Positions 42,341 through 51,707 of a stretch of 60,678 bases of DNA are shown in pieces; within the stretch, counting starts at the first letter, position 1; each line of letters begins with the position of its first letter. The notes beneath the pieces were generated by a model. It did no database searches, had not been told where the DNA came from, and was given only the letters and a program-made list of their open reading frames with translations. The DNA is from an uncultured bacterium (lineage in GTDB: Bacteria > Bacillota > Clostridia > Oscillospirales > Acutalibacteraceae): assembly GCA_905215055.1 (NCBI GenBank), contig CAJMOH010000012.1, positions 1 through 60,678 of the forward strand, given 5' to 3'. The translations under genes and the position numbers were made by a program.

Positions 42341-42382
42341 GCAGATGGGTTTACAAAGTCGAGTTCCCTATGCTTATTTTCG

Positions 42383-42419
42383 TTGACTAACTAGCATAAT
42401 ATGAATATAATATAGTTAG
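42383..42419 (+). promoter_or_regulatory. Promoter and operator of the toxin-antitoxin pair
   Basis: TTGACT (42383-42388) and TATAAT (42406-42411) are 17 bases apart. Inverted arms CTAACTA (42387-42393) and TAGTTAG (42413-42419) bracket the -10, the usual place for an autoregulatory antitoxin operator. Confidence 0.75.
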
Positions 42420-42453
42420 AATATTGCTATCAAGATAACTAGGAGGTGTGGCC

Positions 42454-42741
42454 ATGATTATCCGTCCATCGGCGGCGATCCGTCAGAACTACAACGAGAT
42501 CGCCGAGCTATGTAGAAAGACTGAAGAGCCTGTGTTCCTCACCAAGAACGGCGAGGGTCATTTGGTCGTTATGGATATGGAAACCTACAACCGCCGGGAG
42601 AAGATGCTGAAGCTTCGGGAGGAGCTGCTTGCGGTTGAGGAGGACAGAATGCACGGAAGCAATGGGTATTCTGTGGATGAAGTTTCGGCTATGATGCGCA
42701 GCGCTATCCAGGAGGCGGCAAATCGTGGAAAAGCAGAATAG
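42454..42741 (+). CDS. Antitoxin, Phd/YefM family
   Basis: The 95-residue product has the Phd/YefM N-terminal DNA-binding fold (MIIRPSAAIRQNYNEIAELC, then EPVFLTKNGEGHLVVMDMETY) and a helical C-terminal tail that would wrap the toxin. The ATG at 42454 follows AGGAGG with seven bases between; a GTG two codons earlier is less likely. Its 3' end overlaps the toxin gene by 17 bases. It represses the pair's promoter and neutralises the toxin; loss of the element would free the toxin. Confidence 0.88.
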   Translation: MIIRPSAAIRQNYNEIAELCRKTEEPVFLTKNGEGHLVVMDMETYNRREKMLKLREELLAVEEDRMHGSNGYSVDEVSAMMRSAIQEAANRGKAE

Positions 42742-43042
42742 CTACCGTGTCATTGTCTCCGAACGGGCAAAGCAGATGCTGGTCTCTCATGCCGCATTTT
42801 TGGCGCAGGTCAACGTAGAGGCAGCGGAAAGGCTCACCACAGAATTTGAAAAGGCGGCACATTCTCTGGAGGTCATGCCACAGAGATGCCCGTGGCTTTC
42901 TGGGGAATATATCCCTAGACATACCTATCGATTCATCCTCTTTGAAAAGCGCTATATGATCCTTTTTCAAATCGTGGACAATACCGTCTTTGCGGATTAT
43001 GTGCTGGATTGTAGACAGGATTACAGCTGGCTGATCCGCTGA
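42725..43042 (+). CDS. Toxin, RelE/ParE superfamily
   Basis: The 105-residue product has the RelE/ParE fold pattern: YRVIVSERAKQMLVSHAAFL (about 7-26), a long helix, and RFILFEKRYMILFQIVDNTV (about 69-88) with the usual strand-turn-strand, ending in CRQDYSWLI. RelE-type members cut mRNA in the ribosome, ParE-type members poison gyrase; the sequence alone does not decide. The start is GTG at 42725 within the antitoxin gene. It stabilises the element in the host by addiction. Confidence 0.82.
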   Translation: MEKQNSYRVIVSERAKQMLVSHAAFLAQVNVEAAERLTTEFEKAAHSLEVMPQRCPWLSGEYIPRHTYRFILFEKRYMILFQIVDNTVFADYVLDCRQDYSWLIR

Positions 43043-43108
43043 CAACAGAAACGCCAAAAACGTCGCTTGCTTGCAGGCGGCGTTTTGTACCCAAAAGGGG
43101 GTGCCTCC

Positions 43109-43474
43109 ATGGAGGAAAAAGAAATCAACAACATCTATGCCATCCCCGCGAACTACACCGACTCCGGTAAATTGCTGGGAGGCATGGTGGAACCAAGGAA
43201 TGCGGTGGAAACCGCATTCCTTTTACTTTTGGTGGGAGCGCCAGAGCTGCTGTGGATTCCCATGTCCGGCACCATACGGGTGATAGTCATGACTGTCACG
43301 TTGCTGCCTCTGGCAGTGGTTTCCATTATGGGGGTGGACGGGGGCTCCTTATTTCAGTATCTGGGACACATCTTGAGGTTCTGGACTCATCGGCGCAAAC
43401 TCCATTTTAGGAGGATAGGCAGTTATGGCAAAGAAAAACACAAAGCCAAAAAGCCCCAAAAGAAAGAAGAGTAA
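43109..43474 (+). CDS. PrgI/VirB3-like conjugation membrane protein
   Basis: The 121-residue product opens with a short soluble part (IYAIPANYTDSGKLLGGMV), then two hydrophobic segments (about 34-52 and 56-75), and a basic C-terminus (KEKHKAKKPQKKEE). This matches PrgI-family proteins, the Gram-positive VirB3 counterpart that anchors VirB4. The ATG at 43109 follows AAAAGGGGGTG. The gene overlaps virB4 by 50 bases, a typical coupling. Confidence 0.75.
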   Translation: MEEKEINNIYAIPANYTDSGKLLGGMVEPRNAVETAFLLLLVGAPELLWIPMSGTIRVIVMTVTLLPLAVVSIMGVDGGSLFQYLGHILRFWTHRRKLHFRRIGSYGKEKHKAKKPQKKEE

Positions 43475-45953
43475 ATGGGAATCGGCCCAGTCCTTCCTGC
43501 CCATCCGCACCATTTGCAATGGCATTGTGGAAACCACCGATGGACGCTATCTGAAGATCCTGGAAATTGAGCCCATTAACTTCGCGCTGCGCTCTTCGGA
43601 GGAACAATTCAATATCATCTCCAGTTTTGCCAGCTGGCTGAAGATCTCCCCCATCCGATTGCAGTGTAAGACCATTACCCGTCGTGCAGACTCCGAAAAG
43701 CACGTTGCCTTGGTGCAACAAGAACTATCCCAGGAGGAAAACGACCAATGTCGAGCCTTGGGAGAGGACTATATTCGGCTCATTCGAGACGTAGGCAGCC
43801 GGGAAGCCTTGACCCGAAGGTTCTTCCTGATCTTTCAGTATGAGGCGATCGGACGGGATGACGGCGATTACGTCAAGATTTACAGCGCGCTGACAGGGGC
43901 GGAACAAACCGCCAGAGCCTACTTTCTCCAGTGCGGAAACGGGATACTACAACCCAGCGATCCGGACGAGGCCACAGCGGAGATCCTCTATCAGATCTTC
44001 AACCGTCGCTCCTGCCAGACCGAGCCCTTTCAAACCCGTGTAGATCGGGTGGTGCTGGATACCATGATCTCCCAGGGCCTGACGCTGGGGATCGACCCCG
44101 TGCCATCGATCCCTGTGGTGGATTTTTTAGCTCCCCGTGGCATCGACCTGAATCACTACAATCATATCATTATGGACGGGCGGTACTACTCCATCCTCTA
44201 CATTCGAGGAAATGGATATCCCAACCGGGTACGGGCTGGGTGGATGTCCGCCCTGATCAACGCTGGCGAGGGAATCGATATTGACATCCACCTGCGCCGT
44301 GAGAACCGCAGCCGGGCAATCGACAAAGTTGCCCAGCGTATTCGCCTCAACCGCACGAAGCTCAAAGGGATGCAGGACACCAGCACCGACTACGAAGAGC
44401 TGGCAAACTCCATCCAGGCAGGGTACTTCATCAAAAATGGCATTGCCAACTACAACGAGGACCTGTTCTATTTGAGCGTATTTATCACCGTGTCCGCCCA
44501 AACCTACGAGGAACTCCTATGGAGGAGACGCCAGATGACCGATCTGCTCAAATCCATGGATATGATAGTCAGCGAGTGCAACTTTCAGCAGGAAGCAGCG
44601 CTTCGTTCCGTCATGCCATTTCTGAGTATCGTCCCGTCATTGGAGAAAAAGTCAAGGCGGAATGTGCTCACAAGTGGCGCCGCCTCCGCCTATCCCTTCT
44701 GCAGTTTTGAAATGTCCGATGACAACGGAGTCCTACTGGGGATCAATCGGAACAATAACTCCCTGTGCATTGTGGATCTGTTTAACAGCAAGGTCCACAA
44801 GAACGCCAACCTGGTGCTGCTGGGTACCTCCGGGGCCGGAAAGACCTTTACTATGCAGCTCTTGGCCCTGCGGATGCGGATGCGCGGCATTCAAAGCTTT
44901 ATTGTGGCGCCCATTAAAGGCCACGAGTTTCGCCGGGCGTGCAACCATATCGGCGGGGAGTTTATCAAAATCGCTCCTGGTTCCCCTCACTGCATCAATG
45001 TCATGGAGATCCGCCATGTGACCTCTCCGGAGATGGAGCTCATCGATGAGATCGCCTATGGCGAAATGGATTCGTTGCTTGCCCGTAAGATCCAGCAGCT
45101 GATGACCTTTTTTGGACTGCTCATCCCGGACATGACCAACGAGGAGGAGCAGATGTTGGATGAGGCTCTGATCAAGACTTACCAGGACTTTGGTATCACC
45201 CACGATAACGACTCTGTGTATTTGGATAAGTCACAGTTTCCTCCCAAAATGCGGAAAATGCCGGTGTTGGGGGACCTTCACAAGCATTTGCAGGAAAACA
45301 CCATGACACAGCGGCTGGCAGCGATTGTGAGCCGGTTCGTCACAGGGTCAGCCAAGTCATTCAACCGGCAGACCAATGTGGATTTGAGCAACAAGTACAT
45401 TGTGCTGGACCTCAGCGAGCTGAAGGGCAAGCTGCTCCCTGTGGGAATGTTCATTGCCCTGGATTATGTGTGGGATCAGATCAAAGCGGACCGCACCCAG
45501 CGGAAAGCGATCTTTATTGACGAGATCTGGCAGCTGATTGGAGCCAGTTCCACCAGGATGGCTGCGGAATTCTGTTTGGAAATCTTCAAAGTCATCCGAG
45601 GATTTGGCGGAGCGGCCGTGGCCGCTACCCAGGATCTGTCCGATTTCTTTGGCCTGGAGGATGGCAAATACGGCCGGGCCATTATCAACAACTCCAAAAA
45701 TAAGATCATCCTGAACTTGGAGCCGGATGAGGCTCGCACGGTTCAGGAGACGCTGAAGCTCACCCGCTCAGAAGTGCGGGCTATCACCCAGTTTGAAAGG
45801 GGGGAGGCACTTATTTGCTCGAATTCCAATAAGGTACCAGTGGTGATCAAAGCGTCCCAAACAGAGTTGGAGATGATCACCACGGATCGGGCAGAATTGG
45901 AGGCAATCTTGAAGGAAAAGCTGAAAACGCACAAAAAGGAGGAAACGCAATAA
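43425..45953 (+). CDS. VirB4-family conjugation ATPase
   Basis: The 842-residue protein has an N-terminal TraC/VirB4 domain and a C-terminal RecA-like ATPase: Walker A GTSGAGKTF (about 466-474), Walker B KAIFIDEIWQLIG (about 694-706), and a conserved AATQDLSDFF. It powers the type IV secretion channel at the membrane. AGGAGG at 43409-43414 precedes the ATG. The 3' end of the gene and following bases hold three copies of an AAACGCA motif. It is the best marker that this region is a conjugative element. Confidence 0.92.
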   Translation: MAKKNTKPKSPKRKKSKWESAQSFLPIRTICNGIVETTDGRYLKILEIEPINFALRSSEEQFNIISSFASWLKISPIRLQCKTITRRADSEKHVALVQQELSQEENDQCRALGEDYIRLIRDVGSREALTRRFFLIFQYEAIGRDDGDYVKIYSALTGAEQTARAYFLQCGNGILQPSDPDEATAEILYQIFNRRSCQTEPFQTRVDRVVLDTMISQGLTLGIDPVPSIPVVDFLAPRGIDLNHYNHIIMDGRYYSILYIRGNGYPNRVRAGWMSALINAGEGIDIDIHLRRENRSRAIDKVAQRIRLNRTKLKGMQDTSTDYEELANSIQAGYFIKNGIANYNEDLFYLSVFITVSAQTYEELLWRRRQMTDLLKSMDMIVSECNFQQEAALRSVMPFLSIVPSLEKKSRRNVLTSGAASAYPFCSFEMSDDNGVLLGINRNNNSLCIVDLFNSKVHKNANLVLLGTSGAGKTFTMQLLALRMRMRGIQSFIVAPIKGHEFRRACNHIGGEFIKIAPGSPHCINVMEIRHVTSPEMELIDEIAYGEMDSLLARKIQQLMTFFGLLIPDMTNEEEQMLDEALIKTYQDFGITHDNDSVYLDKSQFPPKMRKMPVLGDLHKHLQENTMTQRLAAIVSRFVTGSAKSFNRQTNVDLSNKYIVLDLSELKGKLLPVGMFIALDYVWDQIKADRTQRKAIFIDEIWQLIGASSTRMAAEFCLEIFKVIRGFGGAAVAATQDLSDFFGLEDGKYGRAIINNSKNKIILNLEPDEARTVQETLKLTRSEVRAITQFERGEALICSNSNKVPVVIKASQTELEMITTDRAELEAILKEKLKTHKKEETQ

Positions 45954-45968
45954 CAAAGGAAAAACGCA
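45923..45968 (+). repeat. Three AAACGCA direct repeats at the virB4 3' end
   Basis: GAAAACGCA (45923-45931), GGAAACGCA (45941-45949) and GGAAAAACGCA (45958-45968) are spaced 17-18 bases apart. The same motif is clustered at 52525-52648. Confidence 0.5.
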
Positions 45969-46042
45969 GAGAAAGGAGGTCGTTTTCCCTTCATATTGTT
46001 TATCATCACGATGTGCAATTCCAAGAAAGGAAGAACGTGACC

Positions 46043-49000
46043 ATGAAATCAAAAAAGAGAATACTCTCCTTACTACTGGCAGTGGTGCTGATGTTCAGCG
46101 CGCTGCCTTTTTCTGTTTCCGCAGATGAGATCGAAATGGTGGAAATGGACGCCCCCGTCCTGTTTGCCCAGGACCCGTTCAATACGGTCAAGTCGGAAGT
46201 AGAGGGCGGCACCAACTACATGACCAGCGTGGGTGTCACCAGGGAAAGCATTGTCCGGGAGCTGGAGTCTCACGAGGATGACAGCTACTACCTGGGCACC
46301 AAGTATGCGGGAGGCGACGCCCAGTCACCCAACGGGGACGCCTCCTACAACAGCGGCACTGTGGGCATGAACTGCGGCGGCTTCGTTTCCTACGTCCTCC
46401 GCAAGGCCGGCCTGGACGCGGAAACTACCATGGAGATCATGCACCGCACTCCCGGCAACCAATTCGGGTCCGGATTGGCATACGATTGGCTGGCAGGCGC
46501 TTCCAACTACAAAAACCTCATCGAAAACGGCAATATTTCCGCCTACGCCTTCCGCACCAAGCAAGAGCTTCTCTCCAGCGGCCTGGCGGAGAAGGGCGAC
46601 ATCATCCTCATGTGGTGGAGCGACAACCCCGGCGCGGATGGAGCGGACAACCACATCGGCTTCTTCTGGGGCGAGGCGTCAGATGACGACGTCATGTGGC
46701 ACAGCGGCACCGAACCCACCTCTGGCAACCAGATTTCCGCCATCACACCCAAAACACCGGGCAGCTTCTATATCCTCATCAAGATCGAGCCCCTACAGCC
46801 CAAAGAGTACACCGTGACCCTGACCAAGACCTCCGCGGATGTGAGCATCACCCAGGGAAACTCGGCCTACTCCCTGGCCGGAGCCACTTACAACGTGTAC
46901 AAGGGAACCAGTGGAACCGGGAGTGTGATGGCGACCTTCACCACGGATGCTGCTGGCCACGCTACCCTATCCACCCCATTGGAGGACGGCATTTATTCTG
47001 TGAAAGAGGTGACCCCGCCCAAAGGGTATCTGCTGGACACCAAAGTCTATACGTTCACAATCAATGGTGGGGACACCAGTCTGAGTGTGGAGGACGAGCC
47101 AGGGACCCTGACCCTTCGCCTGAAGAAGAAGGACTCCCAGACCGGCAGCACTCCCCAGGGTAACGCCAGCCTGGCAGGAGCGGTGTACCAGGTCAGCTAC
47201 CAGAAGGGCGGACAGACCGTCACAGAGGAGCTGACGACCGACGCCTCCGGCAATCTTGGCACCCTGGAGGGCCTGCCCCTGGGGACGGTGACAGTCAAGG
47301 AACTCACCGCCCCGGAAGGTTACCGGCTGGACACCCAGGTTCACACCTACACTGTGGATGGAAGCCAGCTCACCGGCGATGTGTACGAGCTGGAGGTCAC
47401 GGACCTGACCGAGGAAGTCCAGCGAGGCGGCCTGACCATACAGAAGAAGGACAGCCAAACCGGTACGACCCCGCAAGGCGACGCCTCTCTGGAAGGAATC
47501 ACCTTTGAGATCGTTAACGAAAGCCAAAACCCTGTGGTAGTGAACGGCTCCACTGCCGCTCCCGGCCAGGTGGCCATGACCATCACCACCAACGCCAGTG
47601 GTGTGGCCACCACCGGGGAGAACGCTCTCCCCTACGGCGACTACACCCTGCGGGAGAAGTCCACAAATGAAAGTATGCTGAAAACCTTCACGGAAGAAAT
47701 TTCCGTCACCATCTCTGAGGATGGCCAGCTTCTCACCTATGAAGCAGAAAATGATGTAGTCCGGGGCGGCATTGACTTGGAAAAGCAGGACAGCCAGATG
47801 GGGACCACGCCCCAGGGCAACTCCTCTTTCGCTAACATCGACTTTGAGATCATCAACCGGAGCGCCAACCCCGTGGTGGTAGACGGCACCACCTATGCCG
47901 TGGGCGATGTGGTCATGACCATTACCACGGACGAAACCGGCCATGCCAGCACCGGAAATGACACGCTTCCTTATGGCACTTACGAGGTGCGGGAATCCGC
48001 TACCAACGAGAGTATGCTGTTGACCTGGACCGGCGAAACCGTCCAGGTCCGGCAGGATGGTCATTCTGTGGCGGTCACCGCCGTGAACGATGTGGAGCGG
48101 GGCGGTCTGAGCGTGGAGAAGCAGGATACCATCACCGGTTCTACGCCGCAAGGTGACGCCAACTTCGAGGGGATCACTTTTGAGATCATCAACAACAGCC
48201 GGAACCCGGTGATTGTTGAGGGCCAGAAATACCAGCCCGGCGAGGTGGTCAAAACCTTGGTCACCGACAGCGAGGGCAAAGCCAGCACTACCGATGATCT
48301 TCTCCCCTACGGCGAGTACATCCTTCATGAATCCGCCACCAACGAGAGTATGCTGATCACGGCTCCCGACCAGACCGTAAATGTCACCGATGACGGCATC
48401 ATCTATGAGTTTGTTATGGCGGACGAAGTAGTGCGAGGTGGCGTTCTCATTGAAAAAAGAGATCTGGAGTCCGGCCTGCTCACACCCTTGGGCGGGGCTT
48501 CCTTGGACGGCACCCTTTTTGAGATCACCAATAAATCCATCAACGCTGTGTACGTGGGCGGCGCTCTGTACCAGCCCGGCGAGGTGTGCGCCACCATTGA
48601 GGTGGTGGACGGCATCGCCCAGACAGACGCCCGCGCCCTGCCCTATGGAACTTACCAAATGGTGGAGAGCAAGCCCGGCAAAGGGTACCTTCACACCGAC
48701 CAGATTGTGCGGTCGTTCCAGATCCGCAAGGATGGAGAGGTCATCGAGTTCCGGGACGGTGACGCCGCCTACAATCAGGTAATCCGTGGTGACCTGCAGT
48801 TCGTCAAGGTGGGTGAGGGCGGCGATTCCAATATGCACCGGTTCGCCAATGTGGCCTTCAAACTGACGTCTGAAACTACTGGGGAAACCCATATTGTTGT
48901 GACAGACGAGAACGGAGAGGTCAGGACCGTATCTGACTGGAACCCCCACTCCCAAAACACCAACGGTAATGATGATGTGGAGGACGAAAGTGCTTGGGAT

Positions 49001-51655
49001 GACCACAACGGCACTTGGTTTGGCCTGACCACCGAAGGCTGGATGGTGGATGTGCAGGACGAGCTGTGTGCCCTTCCTTACGACACCTACACCCTAGAGG
49101 AACTGCCCTGCGCAGGCAACGCCGGTTACGAGCTGGTGAAAGTTCCTAACATCACTATCAGCCGAAACAACACTACCATCTACCTGGGCACCATCGACGA
49201 CCAGTTTGAAGGGGTTCCGGAGATCGGTACTACTGCCACGGTAGATGGCGAGCACACAGCGGAACCCACAAAAGAAGTCACCATCGTGGACACTGTGACC
49301 TACAAGAACCTGAAGGTGGGCCAAACCTACAAACTGAGCGGTATTCTCATGGACAAGGCAACCGGGGAACCGCTGCTGGTGGGTGAGCAGCAGGTCACAG
49401 CTGAGTTGGAGTTCAACCCTGATTCACCCGATGGCACCGTGGAATTGACTTACACCTTTGACGCATCTGCGTTGGCAGGCACCTCTGTGGTTGTTTTTGA
49501 GGACCTCTATCAAGGTGAGAATGTGGTTGCCTCCCATGCGGACATCAACGATGAGGGGCAGACCGTGACCTTTGGCCAGCCTTCTATCGGAACTACCGCC
49601 ACCATTGACGGTGAAAAGACTGCCCAGCCGGTAGACCAGATCACCATTACCGATACGATAGAGTATAACGGCTTGACCGTTGGCCAGGAGTACAAACTAT
49701 TCGGTGTGCTGATGGACAAGGAAACCGGGGAACCCCTGCTGGTTGGAGAGGAACAGGTGACTTCTGAGGCCACCTTCACTCCCACCGAACCCAATGGGAC
49801 CATTGACGTGCTCTTTACCTTCGATGCTACCGGGCTGGAAGGAAAGAAACTTGTGGTCTTTGAAAAGCTCTTCCAGGGCGAAACCGAGATCACCGGCCAT
49901 GAGGACTTGGAAGATGAGGGCCAGACGGTCGCTTTTGTTGAAACTCCGGAGATCGGCACCACTGCAACCGTAGATGGCCAGCACACCGCCGATCCCACCG
50001 GGGAGATCACCATTGTGGACGTGGTGGAGTACACCGGCCTGATCCCTGGCCAGACATACACCGTTTCTGGTATTCTTATGGACAAGGGCACTGGTGAGGC
50101 CCTTCTGGTGGACGGCGTGGAGATCACTGCCGAAACAGAATTTGTGGCAGAGGAAAGCAGCGGCACCATAGAACTGACCTACACTCTGGATGCGTCTGCC
50201 CTGGCAGGTACAACCATCGTGGTATTTGAAACACTGTACTCCGATGGAATCGAAGTGGCAGCTCACACGGACATCAACGACGAGGCTCAGACCGTGGAGA
50301 TTACCGAGCCGGACAAGCCTACCTTGGGCACTACCGCTACCGTAGAAGGCCAGCACACTGCTGACCCCATCGGGGAGATCACCATTGTGGACGCGGTGGA
50401 ATACAGCGGACTTAACCCCGGCCAGACCTATACCGTTTCCGGTATTCTTATGGACAAGGGAACTGGTGAAGCCCTCCTGGTGGACGGCGTGGAGATCACA
50501 GCCGAAACAGAATTTGTGGCAGAGGAAAGCAGCGGCACCGTAGAACTGATCTACACCCTGGACGCGTCTGCCCTGGCAGGTACCACCATCGTGGTGTTTG
50601 AAACACTGTACTCCGACGGAACCGAAGTGGCAGCTCACGCTGACATCAACGACGAGGCTCAGACCATCACAATCAATCCCAAGGGTGGTCTGCTGATCCA
50701 AAAGACTTCCGAGGACGGCGTGCTGGAGGGCTTCACTTTCCTGGTAGAGGGCGAGAACTATTCGGAAACCTTCACTACGGACGGAGCCGGAAAGATCTAC
50801 ATCCAGGACCTGGCTCCCGGCGAGTACACCGTGACAGAGCAGGAGAGCGATCTCACCGCCCGATACGAGATCCCCGCTGGCAAAACAATCACCGTCACCG
50901 CTGATGAGGCCACAACTGTAGAGTTCTACAACCAGCTGCTCCGGGGCAAGATCACCGGTCACAAGACCGGGGCCGAGCAGGCTCCTTTGGAGGGTGTCAC
51001 CTTCGGGCTGTTCTCTGCTGAGGCCACCGACTTTACTGCTGAAAATGCCCTTGCCACCACCAAAACGGACGCCAATGGAGAATTCACCTTTGAGGTTCCC
51101 TACGGTTCCTATCAGGTGATGGAGCTCACCGCATTGCCAGGGTATCTCATCATGGAGGCGCCTTTAACCGTTGAGGTCAATAACCCGGAGGTCGAGTTAG
51201 ACTCCATTGCAAACCGCCAGACCGTGATCCAAATCTCCAAAGTGGACGCCGAAACGGGAGAGGAACTGCCTGGTGCCACTCTGGAGCTGTACAGCCCCGA
51301 TGGTGAGCTTCTGGATACCTGGGTAACTACCGACACACCTCATGTTGTCACTGGCTTACCGGTGGGCGATGGGTATGTGCTGAAGGAAATCGAGGCGCCG
51401 GAAGGGTATGAGTTGGCGGAGGACATCACCTTCGCAGTGGGGGAAACTTCGGAAATCCAGTTTGTTGGTATGGTGGATGAACGGACTCCTGAAGAACCGG
51501 ATGAACCGGATACACCGGATGAGCCGGACGAACCCACCCCTGAGATTCCCCAGACAGGTGGGAGTCGAGCTGCCCTTTGGGTGGCAGGGCTTCTTGTGCT
51601 GGCCCTGACCGGTTTGAGTGTGGTACTGATTCTGATGAAGTGGAACAAAAAGTAA
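46043..51655 (+). CDS. Giant LPXTG-type surface protein: NlpC/P60-like domain plus SpaA and VaFE repeats
   Basis: The 1870-residue product has a signal peptide (MKSKKRILSLLLAVVLMFSA, cut near SVSA), then an NlpC/P60-like domain (about 70-255; Cys111 in MNCGGFVSYVLRKAG, His204 in DNHIGFFWG, a further His in MWHSGTE). Seven SpaA/CnaB-like domains (to about 1060), four VaFE-type domains starting GTTATVDG (about 1062-1545) and three more SpaA domains follow. The C-terminus has a Pro/Glu/Asp spacer, the sorting motif IPQTGG, a membrane segment and KWNKK. It is a wall-anchored stalk, probably the adhesin for mating contact, anchored by the adjacent sortase. AAGGAAG precedes the ATG at 46043. Confidence 0.87.
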   Translation: MKSKKRILSLLLAVVLMFSALPFSVSADEIEMVEMDAPVLFAQDPFNTVKSEVEGGTNYMTSVGVTRESIVRELESHEDDSYYLGTKYAGGDAQSPNGDASYNSGTVGMNCGGFVSYVLRKAGLDAETTMEIMHRTPGNQFGSGLAYDWLAGASNYKNLIENGNISAYAFRTKQELLSSGLAEKGDIILMWWSDNPGADGADNHIGFFWGEASDDDVMWHSGTEPTSGNQISAITPKTPGSFYILIKIEPLQPKEYTVTLTKTSADVSITQGNSAYSLAGATYNVYKGTSGTGSVMATFTTDAAGHATLSTPLEDGIYSVKEVTPPKGYLLDTKVYTFTINGGDTSLSVEDEPGTLTLRLKKKDSQTGSTPQGNASLAGAVYQVSYQKGGQTVTEELTTDASGNLGTLEGLPLGTVTVKELTAPEGYRLDTQVHTYTVDGSQLTGDVYELEVTDLTEEVQRGGLTIQKKDSQTGTTPQGDASLEGITFEIVNESQNPVVVNGSTAAPGQVAMTITTNASGVATTGENALPYGDYTLREKSTNESMLKTFTEEISVTISEDGQLLTYEAENDVVRGGIDLEKQDSQMGTTPQGNSSFANIDFEIINRSANPVVVDGTTYAVGDVVMTITTDETGHASTGNDTLPYGTYEVRESATNESMLLTWTGETVQVRQDGHSVAVTAVNDVERGGLSVEKQDTITGSTPQGDANFEGITFEIINNSRNPVIVEGQKYQPGEVVKTLVTDSEGKASTTDDLLPYGEYILHESATNESMLITAPDQTVNVTDDGIIYEFVMADEVVRGGVLIEKRDLESGLLTPLGGASLDGTLFEITNKSINAVYVGGALYQPGEVCATIEVVDGIAQTDARALPYGTYQMVESKPGKGYLHTDQIVRSFQIRKDGEVIEFRDGDAAYNQVIRGDLQFVKVGEGGDSNMHRFANVAFKLTSETTGETHIVVTDENGEVRTVSDWNPHSQNTNGNDDVEDESAWDDHNGTWFGLTTEGWMVDVQDELCALPYDTYTLEELPCAGNAGYELVKVPNITISRNNTTIYLGTIDDQFEGVPEIGTTATVDGEHTAEPTKEVTIVDTVTYKNLKVGQTYKLSGILMDKATGEPLLVGEQQVTAELEFNPDSPDGTVELTYTFDASALAGTSVVVFEDLYQGENVVASHADINDEGQTVTFGQPSIGTTATIDGEKTAQPVDQITITDTIEYNGLTVGQEYKLFGVLMDKETGEPLLVGEEQVTSEATFTPTEPNGTIDVLFTFDATGLEGKKLVVFEKLFQGETEITGHEDLEDEGQTVAFVETPEIGTTATVDGQHTADPTGEITIVDVVEYTGLIPGQTYTVSGILMDKGTGEALLVDGVEITAETEFVAEESSGTIELTYTLDASALAGTTIVVFETLYSDGIEVAAHTDINDEAQTVEITEPDKPTLGTTATVEGQHTADPIGEITIVDAVEYSGLNPGQTYTVSGILMDKGTGEALLVDGVEITAETEFVAEESSGTVELIYTLDASALAGTTIVVFETLYSDGTEVAAHADINDEAQTITINPKGGLLIQKTSEDGVLEGFTFLVEGENYSETFTTDGAGKIYIQDLAPGEYTVTEQESDLTARYEIPAGKTITVTADEATTVEFYNQLLRGKITGHKTGAEQAPLEGVTFGLFSAEATDFTAENALATTKTDANGEFTFEVPYGSYQVMELTALPGYLIMEAPLTVEVNNPEVELDSIANRQTVIQISKVDAETGEELPGATLELYSPDGELLDTWVTTDTPHVVTGLPVGDGYVLKEIEAPEGYELAEDITFAVGETSEIQFVGMVDERTPEEPDEPDTPDEPDEPTPEIPQTGGSRAALWVAGLLVLALTGLSVVLILMKWNKK
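49225..50670 (+). repeat. Four in-gene VaFE repeats of about 360 bp
   Basis: Repeats begin near 49225, 49585, 49945 and 50325 with codons for GTTAT(V/I)(D/E)G. The last two are nearly identical at the DNA level over most of their length, so they arose by recent duplication or gene conversion. Repeat number may vary between strains. Confidence 0.8.
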
Positions 51656-51670
51656 GAGAGAAAGAGTGGA

Positions 51671-51688
51671 GGGCCGCGTTTGCGGCCC
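51671..51688 (+). other. Hairpin between the surface-protein and sortase genes
   Basis: GGGCCGC-GTTT-GCGGCCC is followed by a mixed T-rich stretch (ATCCATCTTATTT), not a clean T-run. It could reduce sortase expression relative to the adhesin. Confidence 0.5.
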
Positions 51689-51707
51689 ATCCATCTTATT
51701 TGTGACT

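Noticed and set aside
45958..45988. Hairpin GGAAAAACG/CGTTTTCC with a ribosome-like site in its loop, before the surface protein gene
   Set aside because: The stem is A/T-rich with a bulge and no start codon follows the site at a usable distance; better explained by the AAACGCA repeats.
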